Shown here in pieces: positions 25,560 through 36,887 of a DNA stretch of 64,000 bases (position 1 is its first letter; the number at the start of each line of letters is the position of its first letter). The stretch is from Andrena cerasifolii. Lineage: Eukaryota; Arthropoda; Insecta; Hymenoptera; Andrenidae. The notes beneath the pieces are model-generated. The model worked only from the letters and a program-made list of their open reading frames with translations, did no database searches and was not told the origin of the DNA. The stretch covers positions 13,640,001 through 13,704,000 of the forward strand of contig NC_135123.1 of NCBI RefSeq assembly GCF_050908995.1, read 5' to 3'. A program made the translations under genes and the position numbers.

Positions 25560-26768
25560 AGGGTGGAAGGAGGAATAAATGGGGACCGACGCAGTCCTGT
25601 CGGGAGCGTCACAGCGGGCGGACGCTCACCACCGACGCTTCTCTCGCTCGCCTCGCCTCGCCTCGCTCATTCTCTCTCCCTCCCTGCCCCCGAACCCTTC
25701 GCTCACCAAGCCACCATATCTCGTCATCTCCATCCAGCAACAGCCGAGGCACGAGACGGACCATCAGCCTCACCCTGTCGGTTGCTCGGATACGTCGTGG
25801 CCCGTTCGTCCGCTCGCCCGTTCGCTCGTTCGCCTGTCAAAGGCGCATCCTTTCCCATTGTCTTCGAGTCCTTCCCGTCACGTCAGACCGGAGCTTTCCC
25901 GTCTTTACCTTCCCTCCTCTCTCCCTCTCTGTCCTCCCTTCTTTCTCCCCTTTCTCTTCCCCCGTTTCACGTTCCGTTTGCGTTTACCTCTTAATCTCCG
26001 TCTGGCTCCGCGCACCCTTACCTCACGTGTCGCGATCTCGAGCGAACGAACCGAGATGCGCGCCCAACGCCGCATCCGTTGGCCCCGCGAGTGTCGTCCA
26101 AGCTTACCAGTGAACCTGTGATCCCGAGTCAGTGAAGAATCAAAGAGTTAACGGAGAAAGAGGTCCCTGCGGATCTTGAACGCGGATGCTGGGAATCGCC
26201 TCGTGACGAACAGGACCACGTCGACTGAGCGCTCTTCCAACGTAACAGGGAGCATCGGTGGCCGCGATCGGCGCGTTGGGCACGCGGTGGAGGGTGAAGA
26301 TCAATCTGTTGGCGGAACCGAAGGAGGAACAGCGAGGATCCATTCCCGCTCGTCGATCACCGGCTTGCCGCGCGAGGTAGACGTCGGCTGATCGCCGAGA
26401 GCTTGAAACTCGAGCCGGAAAAGTGGGAAGCAAGGAACCGATCCTCGGGGGAGTGACGGTCCGAGGAACTTTTCGGTCCTCCTTGAAAGAGAACAGTGAT
26501 CGAGTTGCGGAAACAGTGCGACGATGGCTCGATGGTGAAAGGATATCGCGATCGTCCCGATGTTCCTTGGCGCGACGGAGTTCGGGCCCCGAGCGATGCA
26601 CAGGTTTCCGGAGACGCGCGCGAAACGATTCTCTTTCGCCGCCGAAATCGTGGACAGCGGTAACGATGACGATCTCCAAGTGCCAGAGCAGGGTGGTGGT
26701 TTTGCGTTTCTTATCGTTTCTTACGGTCACGGTTACTTGAATGCGTAGAGGGTGCACCAAGAGAGAAG
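25560..26768 (+). promoter_or_regulatory. Candidate CpG-rich promoter and 5' leader of the 26.8-kb exon
   Basis: A CpG-dense interval with long pyrimidine tracts (about 25640-25990) directly upstream of the candidate first coding exon. An initiator-like TCAGT lies at 26129, but such a short motif is expected by chance. Several ATGs precede 26769, so if this is leader it carries upstream ORFs. Open frames of 180-321 aa cover the area in two plus frames and one minus frame; they are Ser, Pro and Arg-rich and incompatible with each other, so I treat them as products of composition. The transcription start is not determined. Confidence 0.33.
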
Positions 26769-26926
26769 ATGAATTCCAAGCGCTGTAGAATGCTGACAAA
26801 TCCCAGCGATCGTAATTGCACAGAAGCTACAAAGGGTAGCAACGAGGATAACGAATTCGATGTGCTAGAGAAGGGCGGCACTACGCTCTTCATGGCTATC
26901 TGCAATAGCGATTCCACGAATAAAAG
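26769..26926 (+). CDS. Candidate alternative first coding exon (52 codons + 2 nt)
   Basis: ATG at 26769 has A at -3, and an in-frame TGA lies about 100 nt upstream with no other start between, so the start is well defined. The exon runs 158 nt to a donor AAAAG|GTATGG (GT at 26927) and leaves two nucleotides (AG) of a split codon. The peptide begins MNSKRCRMLTNPSD, continues hydrophilic and acidic (GSNEDNEFDVLEKGG), then has a short hydrophobic patch (TTLFMAIC) and ends DSTNK. It has no signal peptide or transmembrane segment and resembles a cytoplasmic N-terminus. Read through, the frame would stop at 26937. I do not recognise the sequence. Position and strand suggest an alternative 5' end of the SK gene, but its exit phase does not match the S1 exon directly, so an intermediate exon is required. 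It could instead start an unrelated nested transcript. Confidence 0.42.
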
Positions 26927-28433
26927 GTATGGATATTAAGTTGCTCGGGTTCTCCCTGCTCCGTAGAGACGCTACGTTAATGCCAGGTTCGCGGACTTTC
27001 GGATATTTTGGGGGACAAATCCCCGTCGAAACCCTGAGCCGATTAATAATTCAGCGCCGCGGTATTCCCAGTGGCCAGATATAAACGGTCTCGCCCGACA
27101 ATTAAAAGTTGGAGGGAAGGGACTGGTGGTCAGGCGTTTCATCAATTATTCGTGGGAACTCGGCAGTTCGATTCGCCGTGATCGAAACCTTGAAAGTATT
27201 AATAGCAAGGCCGAGAGAATTTTTTATTGAGACAGAAATTGAACGACGCGATCAGTCTTCCCGCCGACGAATAATTAACTGCACCTCGCGCCCACCCCCG
27301 CGAAACTTCTAAATAAGCAACTACTTTAATTAGTTGGAGTCGCGTGCTAAACCTCTGAATACATAACACCGCTGGGCAACGGCGACGTTCTTAATAAGGC
27401 GATCGTTACTTTTTATTTCACAATCCACTCCAATGGGGAGCTTTAGCTAATGATATCTGCAGAAACAGGCACTGTTCATTCAATTACTGTTCAATAATCG
27501 AATAGACCCCAGCGTCGAGTCTCTTCGGTTCCTTGATTTAATCAATTAGAATCTATCGGCATCCGCCTCTAACATCTTGGGACGTAACTATATACCGCGT
27601 GCTGTTGAAAGAAACTTTCCATGTGTTTTTTCCGCTGAAAACTTCCCCGTGGGATGGACAAGCGCGCAGTGGTCGCTGTTTCTTTCCACGCAAACAGAAG
27701 CTCGTAAAAATTCGACCCATGACCTTCCATCTCTTTCACTTTTCCTTTCGTGGTCAGTTAAATCAGCGACCTAGGAAGCGGTCGCGGCGTTCATCGCGCC
27801 GTTTGGCCAACTTCGTCAAAATTTCAAATACAAACACGACCCGGGGCCACAGCGGTGTCCGCTCACCAGGTCCGGATTCGATTGATTTAAAGCGCAATGA
27901 AGGTCGGGTCTCTTTTTACATCCAATCCGCAGCGAGGCTGACTCTAAATAAAGGCATCGAATCGTGATTTACGGGTGAAATCAAGACGCACCGCCGCCTC
28001 GTTGCATTACATAACTTGATTGGTGAACCGTAGCCGGCCTTCGGGGGCGGCGCGCGCGTGTTTATCCCGACGAACGTCAGGCCGGGACGGATTTTAGCAA
28101 CGTTACCGTCATTGCTAATGGTCGGGGGACGATGGACGGAAGGCTTCCTCGCGGGTATGGCCGACCCGGTATCGATGTATCGGGGATACATTAACTTTAA
28201 TGATGCCCTGGCCAGAAATAACGATTTGGGCTCCTTGTATCTACGATCGCGTGACACTTGACGTTGCAATTTTTAGACGGCGCACGAGCAAACCGGGGGG
28301 AATTAATTGGAACACGTTGGGATACTGTTGCGTGGGATTGCATAATTGATTATTGATAAACGGTTTAATATTCTACGAAGGAAAATTGTTAATCGTAGGT
28401 ATGATGCGGGTATCGGCAACTCATATGTATTCT
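26927..28433. other. No gene seen (probable intron)
   Basis: CpG-rich sequence with many AATTAA and TTAATT cores, notably at 27.0-27.35 and 27.95-28.35 kb. No exon with paired splice sites and an open frame was found. If the 26.8-kb exon is real, this is the start of its intron. Confidence 0.4.
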
Positions 28434-29289
28434 TTAAGGGGGTATTCTAGTCCAGACACTCGTTTCTGAAGGTGATATTTGGAAATTAATTCTGAAAAAC
28501 CTATCGCACCAACAGGGCAGGGGTTTCGCACACATATTTAGTAGTGTTTGAGCTATCAGCACAAATTTTTGGAACGCATTATATTGAAATTTGTACAAGT
28601 TACACGCCGAAGCGCAGGTCATGTCATCAAAAACCGGCCCCATCGGGCGCACGAATTGCGGCCGTCCTAGTCATCTGAAACGAAAGTACCAAAGATTTTT
28701 TTAATGTATATGAATGTAGTTATCGCCCGAACTAGATGTAACCAAGTCCGGACATTGTTACCGAAATCGCAGCTGTTTAAAAATTTATATTTGATTTTTT
28801 CGACTTGTCTTGAGCTAAAACAAGGTGTGGGGAAGGTTGTATTAAAACTATTGATATAATTCTAGTTCCGGCTTTAGGTACACATGCACTTTGAATGTGT
28901 GTCAAATTTTAGGTCAATCGGTCCAGTAGTTTTTGAGAGAAAAGTGCGCCCGATCTAAAAAAATTGTTTCGAGAAAAACGCGTTTAAAGTTTTTCATGCA
29001 GTACGACCTATACGATTGAAGTTACGGTAGATAACGACTAATTTCTGTAACTTATCCCTAATCTGGTATACCAGGACCGTAGAAGAAACCTTCCTCAGCT
29101 TAAAAAAAATCATGTTGGGCAGCTCTCTCGAGTCGAGGGAACAATTACGTGCCACGCTGCAGCCTTAAGCCCCTATAACTCTGGGAGTTTTTCGAATTTC
29201 ACCTTAATATTTTAGAGACATATTTTCGAAACCCTAAAATATTTGAAAATAAAAAAAAAATACAATTTTTGGGTAGAATACCCCCTTAA
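28434..29289. mobile_element. Non-autonomous TTAA-flanked DNA transposon (piggyBac-like), family B
   Basis: TTAA at 28434-28437 and 29286-29289 flank an 848-bp element. Its 12-bp terminal inverted repeat is perfect: GGGGGTATTCTA at 28438-28449 and TAGAATACCCCC at 29274-29285. TTAA duplication is the hallmark of the piggyBac superfamily; the superfamily assignment rests on that and on the short inverted repeats. There is no transposase frame. Unlike families A and C the interior is not a long hairpin. The interior includes a stretch like GGTCAATCGGTCCAGTAGTT (28911-28930), a phrase I associate with insect repeats. Sharp AT-rich composition relative to its flanks. Confidence 0.8.
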
Positions 29290-32200
29290 GAAATAACTTT
29301 CCAATAGTCACTTATTCACTGGCAACCTTGAAGAATGAGAGTGGCAAAAGCTTACAAAAGCACCTGGTGACAATGTTCCCCCATAAATCGCTGAAAAATT
29401 AGTGCCTCGCGACTGTGGGGGCCTGTGTTCTAATCGGTGACCCCGTTCTCGAAACACAGACCAACCATGATCTCGTTAACCCTCCATTAGTCGCAGTATT
29501 TCTATTACGATACGAAGTAAGGTTTTTCTCTCATTACTTAACTAGATTGCAGAGATGTGGCCCTGGCTTTATTCCTCTACTAAGCGCCGACACTTTTAGC
29601 CGGTTTTAAACCCCCACAGAGAGGCAAAAAGTCCGCGAGAGTGCTTCCTCTTATATTTATAAGAATGAATTAGAAGCTTAGTAATAGCTTCTAAAAGCTG
29701 GCAGTACAGAATTTCCTTGACTTTCTTCTCCAAGAATTCAGCCGAAAGATACGTGGAACTCTCTTGTTCCACTGGGACAGGAACGAGTGGCGGTGTCTGG
29801 GGAAATCCTCGGAATACCTTCTTCCATGCATCATTGGGCGCCAATAATCTAAAACATTCGATTCCCGATCGCGTTCACCTCTATTTGACGGTACGTCACG
29901 CAAGAAATACATCCCTGCCTATGTACCTAAAATCTACGTCGTTCCTTCCGCGCGCTGATTTAAATTGAACAGAAGCACGGGACAAACTCAGCTACCACTT
30001 AAAACCAGGAAGCCAGAAGTAGCGCCGAACTTTAGGCACGCGGTAGGAATACTTTAACTGTACTTAACCGCGAAGTATCCAGCACAAAATTCCCCACGCA
30101 ATCGTCACTATCCACGGTTAAACTTTCTTTTCATACCGCTGCCAAGTTTTTGTTTACCTTCTGTACAGTAGACTTAGAATAAGAAACTTACCGCACTGGA
30201 ATACTATCGGTACGTCTGAGAAGGGAGGAACTATGGTACGCTTATACCACTGGCCCAGCTATTCAGCGTTAAAAGCATCTTTAACGGTGCTTATGCAGAA
30301 CGCAGCGTCGATAGCGTTGTTGTTACTGTTTTATCTCTCTATTAGAAGCGCGGGACTCGATGTGCAGGGGATCTAGACGTTGGAGCACACGCGTTTGCCA
30401 ATGGAGCACGAGAAGCGCCCGAAACGCAGACCAATTTACGAGGGGATATCGGCTGGCAGTAAAATTCGGCGGGACTGATGAAAAATTCGGAAAGGCGCTT
30501 TTCACGGCCGCCTGTGTCGCGCTCGAGCCATTATCGACACTGGACGGGCGACGAACGAGAAATTGATCGTCCCGAGTGTCATCCATTATTCGACGCGGAG
30601 ATTTCGTCATCCGCGATGGAATATCATGCGTGGGGAGGGGGGGGCTTTAAAACTATCACGGCGATTTAATTCGAACGAGCTTCGCGATGAAAGCGCGAGG
30701 GGAATCGAATGAATTCGTCGGTCAGGCAATCTATCGCTTCACTTTCTGTCGCCTATCGTTGCCATTCGCTTCTCTCACTTCTGGTTTATCGGAAGACTGT
30801 TAGTGGTGAATTCTGTCGACTAGTTTCCGCGAGCCCTCTTATTTATAGTCGGGAGGTAGTATTTTCCGTGGGCAAGTTGGACGGCGGATCGTAAAACCCG
30901 ACGGAATTGTAGACAATTCATGTCCCGGCTCCATTATATACCGTTCTCGGCATAAATAAGCTCGCGCAAAGCCGACGAACGGCGAGACGATCTAACTGCA
31001 ATCTACAGCAAAAAAATCCCGTGAGCCCGTCGCGATACGCTTTACGATGAAATAAGGCTGAGCTCTTAACCCTCGGAACTCTTAAATTTTTTTTACGCCC
31101 TGCCTGCGAGCTCCCAGACTGTACCTTTCGAAAGGTTCGTTTAACTGTGGTTACTCGCTCGAGGCAGTAGGCGCGTTAATTTTTTCCACAAATTTATATC
31201 CGTCCCTCTGAATGCCCAGTTAAACAAAATGATCCCGAATAAGTGAAATGGAAGTACCACTAAAGTGGAAAAGCCTCTTACGGTAATCGTGCGAAGTGTT
31301 GCACAGTTTCAGCGAAATTTAATCCTCCGCATGCGTTGCATCTGCTTCCTCGATGAAAATTACTCTCCCAGCAGTGGGGAGAATAAGAGTCGCAGGGTTT
31401 GCGTCGTGGGGAGGAATTTGAGGAGGGCCTGGGTGGATTTATCCGCGACAGATCTTGCGAGGATAACGTCTCCACCCTCGAAGAGATAGTTTCGCGATAG
31501 ACGAGTGACGATCCTCCGCGTGTAAATTCTTCATCGTCCGCCAAACGCGTGACCGTACATTCTAAAAACGGCTCTCGTTAATCCGTCGGATCTTCTGCCC
31601 GATGTGCACGCTTGTGCGCGTGCGATGGAAAACATTTGATCCGTCACGAAAGTGAGAGGGACTCGCTGGCGGGCAATTTATGTTCGGATCACGCAACTTT
31701 TTATTCAACCACTCGATATGATAAAAACGCGACCGAGTCACAAGGGGAACTTTGCTTTTCCGCGGCGGTGAAACCAAACCGCGAGCAGCGCGAGAGGCGG
31801 ATAATTTGCATATTCAGTGCGATCGAATGCAGATGAAATGAAAACCGAATGAAGTTTGCGCGCGATCGTGACGACATCGTAATCCCGTGCAAAAAAAAAA
31901 AACTAATTTCACTTCCCTTTCCAAAAGCCATGCCCTTGAGAAGAAATATGGTCTCGCCGATAACACTTGTCTCTTTAAAAGGAACACCCTTCCGGAGCAA
32001 TTTGTATTGTACTGTAAAATAATGGAGACACCCAAGAGGGTGGCGATGAAATACACCCCCAATATCTGCCACAGTGGACCAAGGATTACCCGAGCTTTTA
32101 AACCATTCTCTACCTCGACGCTCCCGTAAATCATAGCTTAATGAATCTCGCAGCTGGCCGACAGTGCCACGCTTTATTCCCCACCCTCGATCTATTATTG

Positions 32201-32539
32201 ATAAGAAGGATGCCTCGAGGAGACGCCCTCGTTACGTCCAACGACATCGTTAGGGCAGAAAAGAATACCTCGATATCACTGTTCTCCGTTCAATCACGGA
32301 CCATGTGAGTCCACGAAGAGAGGGACCACAGAATTCCTCGAGCCGCGACTCGCAAGGATTGGCGACTCGGTAATTTACAGCGCAACATATACCATCGAGG
32401 GCGACGAAAAGCCATGTGGCGGACTTTGCCGCGCGAATCTCCCGAGGCTTATCAGCTAGTCGCGGACGCGTTGTCGTGCCGCGACGCTGATCAATAAAAT
32501 TCTGAAATATTAACGGGCATCGCGCGCGCGACGTTCGAG
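29290..32539. other. No gene seen (probable intron)
   Basis: Mixed sequence with CpG-rich stretches near 30.35-30.65, 30.85-31.05 and 31.4-31.85 kb and G runs near 30635. An A run lies at about 31892. No splice-supported coding exon found. Confidence 0.4.
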
Positions 32540-33151
32540 GCGAATCGAAGGGAGGACGAGCGGTTTCACCGTGAACGCTGCTGGCATTGGCAGAGCTGTT
32601 GGAGCAGATAACGGAGGAGAAAGAAGGCGGGGAACGACACGGAAGACGAATCGATATCGTTCGGCTTCGGGGTCTTCGATTCTCGCGACTGTAGGCCAGA
32701 GTTCGCGGGCTCGGCGAAGGTTGCGACCGCGGGACGGATCGAATCGTGGTCGCCAGACAACGGGGAGAAGTTATGCTCGTCGGCTTGCCCACCGTCGTCG
32801 GCCAGTCGTTCCGGACAGACGAGGCCCGTTCAACGGAACGAAATCGTGATTCCTGAATGTCCGTCGATCGATCCTCGGAGGAGAGAGAGACTGTTCGTGT
32901 TGCTCGGTGACGCGGGCCCTGTTTCTCCGTGCAGGTCCCCCACGGCTGACCGATGAACGGTGGGAACGTACCCTTAAACATGAGTGAATCAGTGAACCTT
33001 GACAAACGATTATACACCACGATGCGGCTGAGGGAACGCGGTACGTTTAGTGAAGTGCATCCCGGTGATAAACAAAGAGAGTTGCGTAACAGTGACACCG
33101 ACATCCCCGGCTCGACTGATCTCACTTGAGGAGGCTGGCGGACAGACGTAA
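32540..33151 (+). promoter_or_regulatory. Candidate second CpG-rich promoter and 5' leader
   Basis: A CpG-dense, purine-rich interval that ends at a short ATG-initiated segment with a good splice donor (33165|33166). It resembles the region before the 26.8-kb exon and would be a second promoter of the same transcription unit. A 314-aa minus-strand frame covers it (32250-33194), but that frame is Ser, Arg and Pro-rich with no domain and probably reflects composition. The transcription start is not determined. Confidence 0.3.
32953..33129 (+). CDS. 58-codon ORF in the candidate leader (possible uORF)
   Basis: A complete frame from ATG at 32953 to TGA at 33127-33129. The peptide starts MNGGNVPLNMSESVNLDKR and is hydrophilic, mixed-charge and not obviously low complexity, unlike the frames around it. 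It ends 22 nt before the ATG at 33152 that precedes the donor. The first ATG has C at -3 (weak), while an internal in-frame ATG (AAACATGAG, at 32980) has A at -3 (stronger). If the leader is transcribed, this would be an upstream ORF able to lower translation from the next ATG. An internal donor-like GCG|GTACGT at 33041 could also make it a coding exon of 29 codons plus 1 nt. Function unknown. Confidence 0.3.
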   Translation: MNGGNVPLNMSESVNLDKRLYTTMRLRERGTFSEVHPGDKQRELRNSDTDIPGSTDLT

Positions 33152-33165
33152 ATGTCACTGGGAAG
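33152..33165 (+). CDS. Candidate micro first exon (4 codons + 2 nt)
   Basis: ATG at 33152 gives Met-Ser-Leu-Gly plus two nucleotides (AG) before a donor GGAAG|GTTAGT (GT at 33166). The split-codon phase is identical to that of the 26769-26926 exon, which fits two alternative first exons joined to one shared acceptor. Fly SK long isoforms also start Met-Ser, but four residues are too few for homology. The case rests on the donor, the CpG-rich leader and the phase match; a chance ATG plus donor is quite possible. Confidence 0.27.
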
Positions 33166-35707
33166 GTTAGTAAATCTGGACTCGCGGAATACATTTCGCG
33201 GATTCGTTCACCATGCTTTCCTCGTTCGTACAGAAGCTAACGATTCGAATACCGATCCTGAGTCACGCAGGAGGGTGGCGATAATGTGCGAGCTTGGGCT
33301 CTGGATTGGGTCCGAAGACCCTCGTCCAAGAAAGACGATGGTCCACGTTCTACTTAAAGTTCTATACAATAGAAACCTCATAGTCTCCTCGACACTGTGT
33401 CCCCAAAAGCGGTGCCCCGTACGAGAAACATCGATTGCACGATTTCGCCTTATTTTCGGCCAAGCCATCGCCCCGTCCCCGTTCGTTCCGCAATTTCTAT
33501 CGGACCCAGTTAATATCGGGTCAAAGCTACGTCAGTGCAACGCGACCGGCCGTCTGTTTGGCGTCGCGCTACCCATTTATCCGGTTCTTCCATTCAGCTT
33601 CGCGACAATCGGCCAGATGATCCGGAATTTCTTTCGCGTCCTGCGCGACTGCGCTACCAGCCCCCGCCGGTGCATGTGCGCGGCTGGCCAGTGAGGTGAT
33701 GAATTTTGGCCCAGGTAAGAGAGGCCTAAAGAGAGGCCGCGTCTCGTGCCAAGCTATTCGGTAATTTGCCTCGGTCTCTGCGGACCAGGATTAAAATCCC
33801 CAGTCCAAGCACGTTCCCAGGGTCACGGGGTTCGAAAGAGACCCGGGGAAACGTTTTCGCGCGCAGTCCTGTAAGCGAGACAAAACGGGGACGTTTTACC
33901 ATTTCGCTGCGATACCCTCGGGTGCTCGAGGACACGAGAGATGCGAACAGGGTCGCGGAAACACTGTTACGCTTATCGGCGAGGCATCTCGCTGACGATA
34001 GTTACAGAGAAGTTCGCTGGTGACGCTGTCTTCTTTCGCCTCCGGGGGGAATTTAACCACCCTCCGGAGCCTTGCCGCCCGACGGGTTTATTAGTTTCGA
34101 TTCTCAGGATTTTCGGCGGTGCCAAGCGATATTAACGCTCGGCGACTTTCTCTTCGGGTTCTTTTTCGTTTCTGGGGGGAGCGGAACGGAGATTAACTGG
34201 CGACTGGACCGAGCGGAGCGAGAAGGGGTACTACAAGTTTCTTGGGTGTTGCGTTTGAGTTGGTAGATGAGGATTAATGCATTATCTGTGAAATGCTCCG
34301 TTGATTATACCGCGAGACAGAGTGATCTACGGTCTTTGGTCTGTGTAAAAGGTACTTCTCTTTCTCGTATTCTTGATGTCGTCATAAATAGAACCCAACT
34401 CCCACGCCTTCGCCCTACCCGAAGCAAATATTTCACCGCGTACCTCGTGGAATTAGAGAGGCTCCCAGAACTTTCAATATCATCCCCATAGCTTATGAGA
34501 AAACTTTCGTCCACGCAGTCGAGCCACGTAGATAACACAAATCTCCTAATACCGTACCTCGATTCTTTCAAAAGCGAGAATAAAACATTCGTGGACGCAG
34601 ATAAACACGGGCAAAGAAATGGCCTAAAGGGCGTATACCAAACCGCTAACTTTGCACGGTTGTAGTCAAAAAAGAAAAACCATTCGGGATTCTTGTCAAA
34701 CGTACCTACAAATCTTGCGATCTTAATAATCTTAATATAGAAAGGGAAGGAGGGAGAGCGCTATCAAAATGCACAAAAGAGCTTAACAGCTGCTGAGAAA
34801 TGTAGAGATGCTCGGCAAACGAGAAATGAAAGCAGAGGAGGTAGAAGTGCGTTTAAGAACGTCATCCTTCGGGTCCTCCAAGTGTCCGTAGCGAATAGGA
34901 GATCTCCATCGAGCATAACTTAACCGTTGAACACGCGATGAGAGCCACTTGCCGCGGCCACAGAGGGAGAAACGGAGAGGACACAGCCGGCACCACTGCC
35001 ACGGGCTTCTTCTTATTTACCTTTTTCGAGGGACGGCTGGTTGCTCTGGGAGGCTAACGGATTTCATTCGTATGCAGATTAGAATCTGCTGTGGGACTCG
35101 CACAATATGTCCGAGCACAATGGCCGCGTCGGGAGCGGCCTTTGCCCGATTGTGTTAGGGGCGCGAAGCAACCAGCTCGGCTGGAAAAAAGTCGCTGCTG
35201 GTCGAGGGCGGAAAAATGCCGGTGGAATGGTAATTCCTATTTCGTGCAACGGGAAAGGAACTCATCCCCTTGCTTTCCAGCCCCTCCGCCCGCTGAAAGC
35301 CAGGCCGCTCGTTCGAATTACTTCGCCGGCGAAAGGGAAACGTGAGGCACGAGGCACTATGTACGTTTCCAACTTCGGAAATGTTTGTTAGCGTAATATC
35401 GCGCACGGAGCCGTTCTCCTGGCGAGAAACGCGAGACGGGGGACTGCCCGAGTTCCTAAGGAGGCATCCAGAATAGGGAGGGTGGAGATTTTTCCTCGTA
35501 GCGGGCGCTAATTGTGCGAGGAACAGGGTGCTTCCGTATGAAAATCGTGTGAAATGGTATTCGATTATTCCTTCTTTTTAAGTATCACTCTGCTTATTGA
35601 GGAATTATTTTTAAACATTTCACTGCATTTTACTTGTATTGAAGTTGACATCGAATTCCCTTTGCAGGCCCTTTGAATACAATCGATCGTTAATAATTAT
35701 GAATTCA
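33166..35707. other. No gene seen (probable intron)
   Basis: CpG-rich sequence to about 34.25 kb and again at 34.9-35.5 kb. An acceptor-like CCCTTTGCAG lies near 35660 but is followed by AT-rich sequence with no open coding frame. The 180-aa frame at 33152-33694 is simple read-through past the candidate donor and shows no domain. Confidence 0.4.
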
Positions 35708-36303
35708 TTAAGGGGTTATACCTAGTCAGACGGCCGAAAAGACGCGAATGTTTGTGAATTTTTTTGAAAAAAAACGGAAGCATATATTTTTATAGAACTT
35801 TTTGCAATTAAAATAGCAACATTTAAAGAACATTTGGTAATTTTTTCGTTGAAAAATATTTAGGATTATAATAAATTAACAACCCACATCGAAGAAGCCT
35901 TTCTAAAAATTTGTTTTTGCGGCGAAGCACTGCCTTAATGTATCCTCTGATTAACGGAGGGAATTGCCGAAATATTAGTTTAAAAAAATGGCGGCTATTT
36001 AAAGTTGAAGTCCTGATTTTTTCGTGCAAGAATGACGCGACAAAATCTTTTTATTTCTTTATTTAAGATAATCTGGTTCCGAATGGCAGTGCTCCCCGCA
36101 AAACAAATTTTTAAAAAGGCTTCTTGGATGTGGCTTGTTATTTTATTATAAACGTAAATATTTTTGAACGAAAAAATTACCAAATGTTCTTTAAATGTTG
36201 CTCTTTTAAGTGCAAAAAGTTCTGTAAAAATATATGCTTCTGTTTTTAAAAAAAAAATCACAAACAATCGCCTCTTTTCGGCCGCCTGACTATAACCCCT
36301 TAA
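35708..36303. mobile_element. Foldback MITE, TTAA-flanked (piggyBac-like), family C
   Basis: TTAA at 35708-35711 and 36300-36303 flank a 588-bp element. Its ends match as GGGGTTATA / TATAACCCC and continue with few differences into long inverted arms (about 35712-35934 and 36085-36299). One 36-nt stretch pairs perfectly: 35815-35850 with 36167-36202. The roughly 150-nt centre is unpaired or weakly paired. There is no coding capacity; the 140-aa minus-strand frame across it is an AT-rich artefact. The right terminus resembles that of family A, suggesting related lineages. TTAA duplication points to a piggyBac-type transposase acting in trans. Confidence 0.85.
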
Positions 36304-36887
36304 GTCGTGGTTGAAATTCCCGGTCAAACGTTGCGTTGATCTAAAAACTCTAATGTACATCGAAAGCTCGGTATATGTTGTATAAGTTTCGTTCTTTTCA
36401 CTCGTTACATCGCTCACGATACGTCAACGAAATTTAATTAATGTCGCAACGACGCGGCAGCCTCGATCCCTTTGAAAAGTCTTGCCATTGAAATAGAATA
36501 ACAAGGTGCCGACGAAGACGCGACTGCAACTGCAAAATAATCAGCCATTCGGTGCAAGATCAGGTTAATTAAATCCCTCGCTTTGTAGAGGCCGCGCGTG
36601 CGATGGTTTCGTGTTTTTAAAAGCAGCTTCTCGTTGCGACGTAACTTCTTCTCCCTTACTTTCGTCACGTCCACGAACAAGAATTCTTTCATTTCCGCTG
36701 TCATTTAATTCCAGTAAGTTTCGCTTTGCCGTTCGAAAGTCGATCCACAGTCGAGCAATTCTCTCAAGGCTAATTTCTGTCGTCGATTTAATTTCTTCTA
36801 GGTCGTTCCCTACATTTTACAGCTTCTGTTACCCACAACTTGACTAGAATCGACACTTTCCAAGGCTTCATTGAGATTTGCGGTGCC
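36304..36887. other. No gene seen (probable intron)
   Basis: Short single-copy-looking segment between two mobile elements, AT-rich to intermediate, with no supported exon. It ends with GCGGTGCC, the left copy of the hAT target duplication. Confidence 0.4.

Noticed and set aside
25029..26121. Overlapping 321-aa and 180-aa plus-strand frames and a 201-aa minus frame
   Set aside because: Mutually incompatible frames in GC-rich and pyrimidine-rich sequence with low-complexity products; no family resemblance.
32250..33194. 314-aa minus-strand open frame
   Set aside because: Ser, Arg and Pro-rich composition, no domain, located over a CpG-rich leader where stop codons are rare by composition. 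Overlapping plus-strand signals (ATG plus donor) are more coherent.
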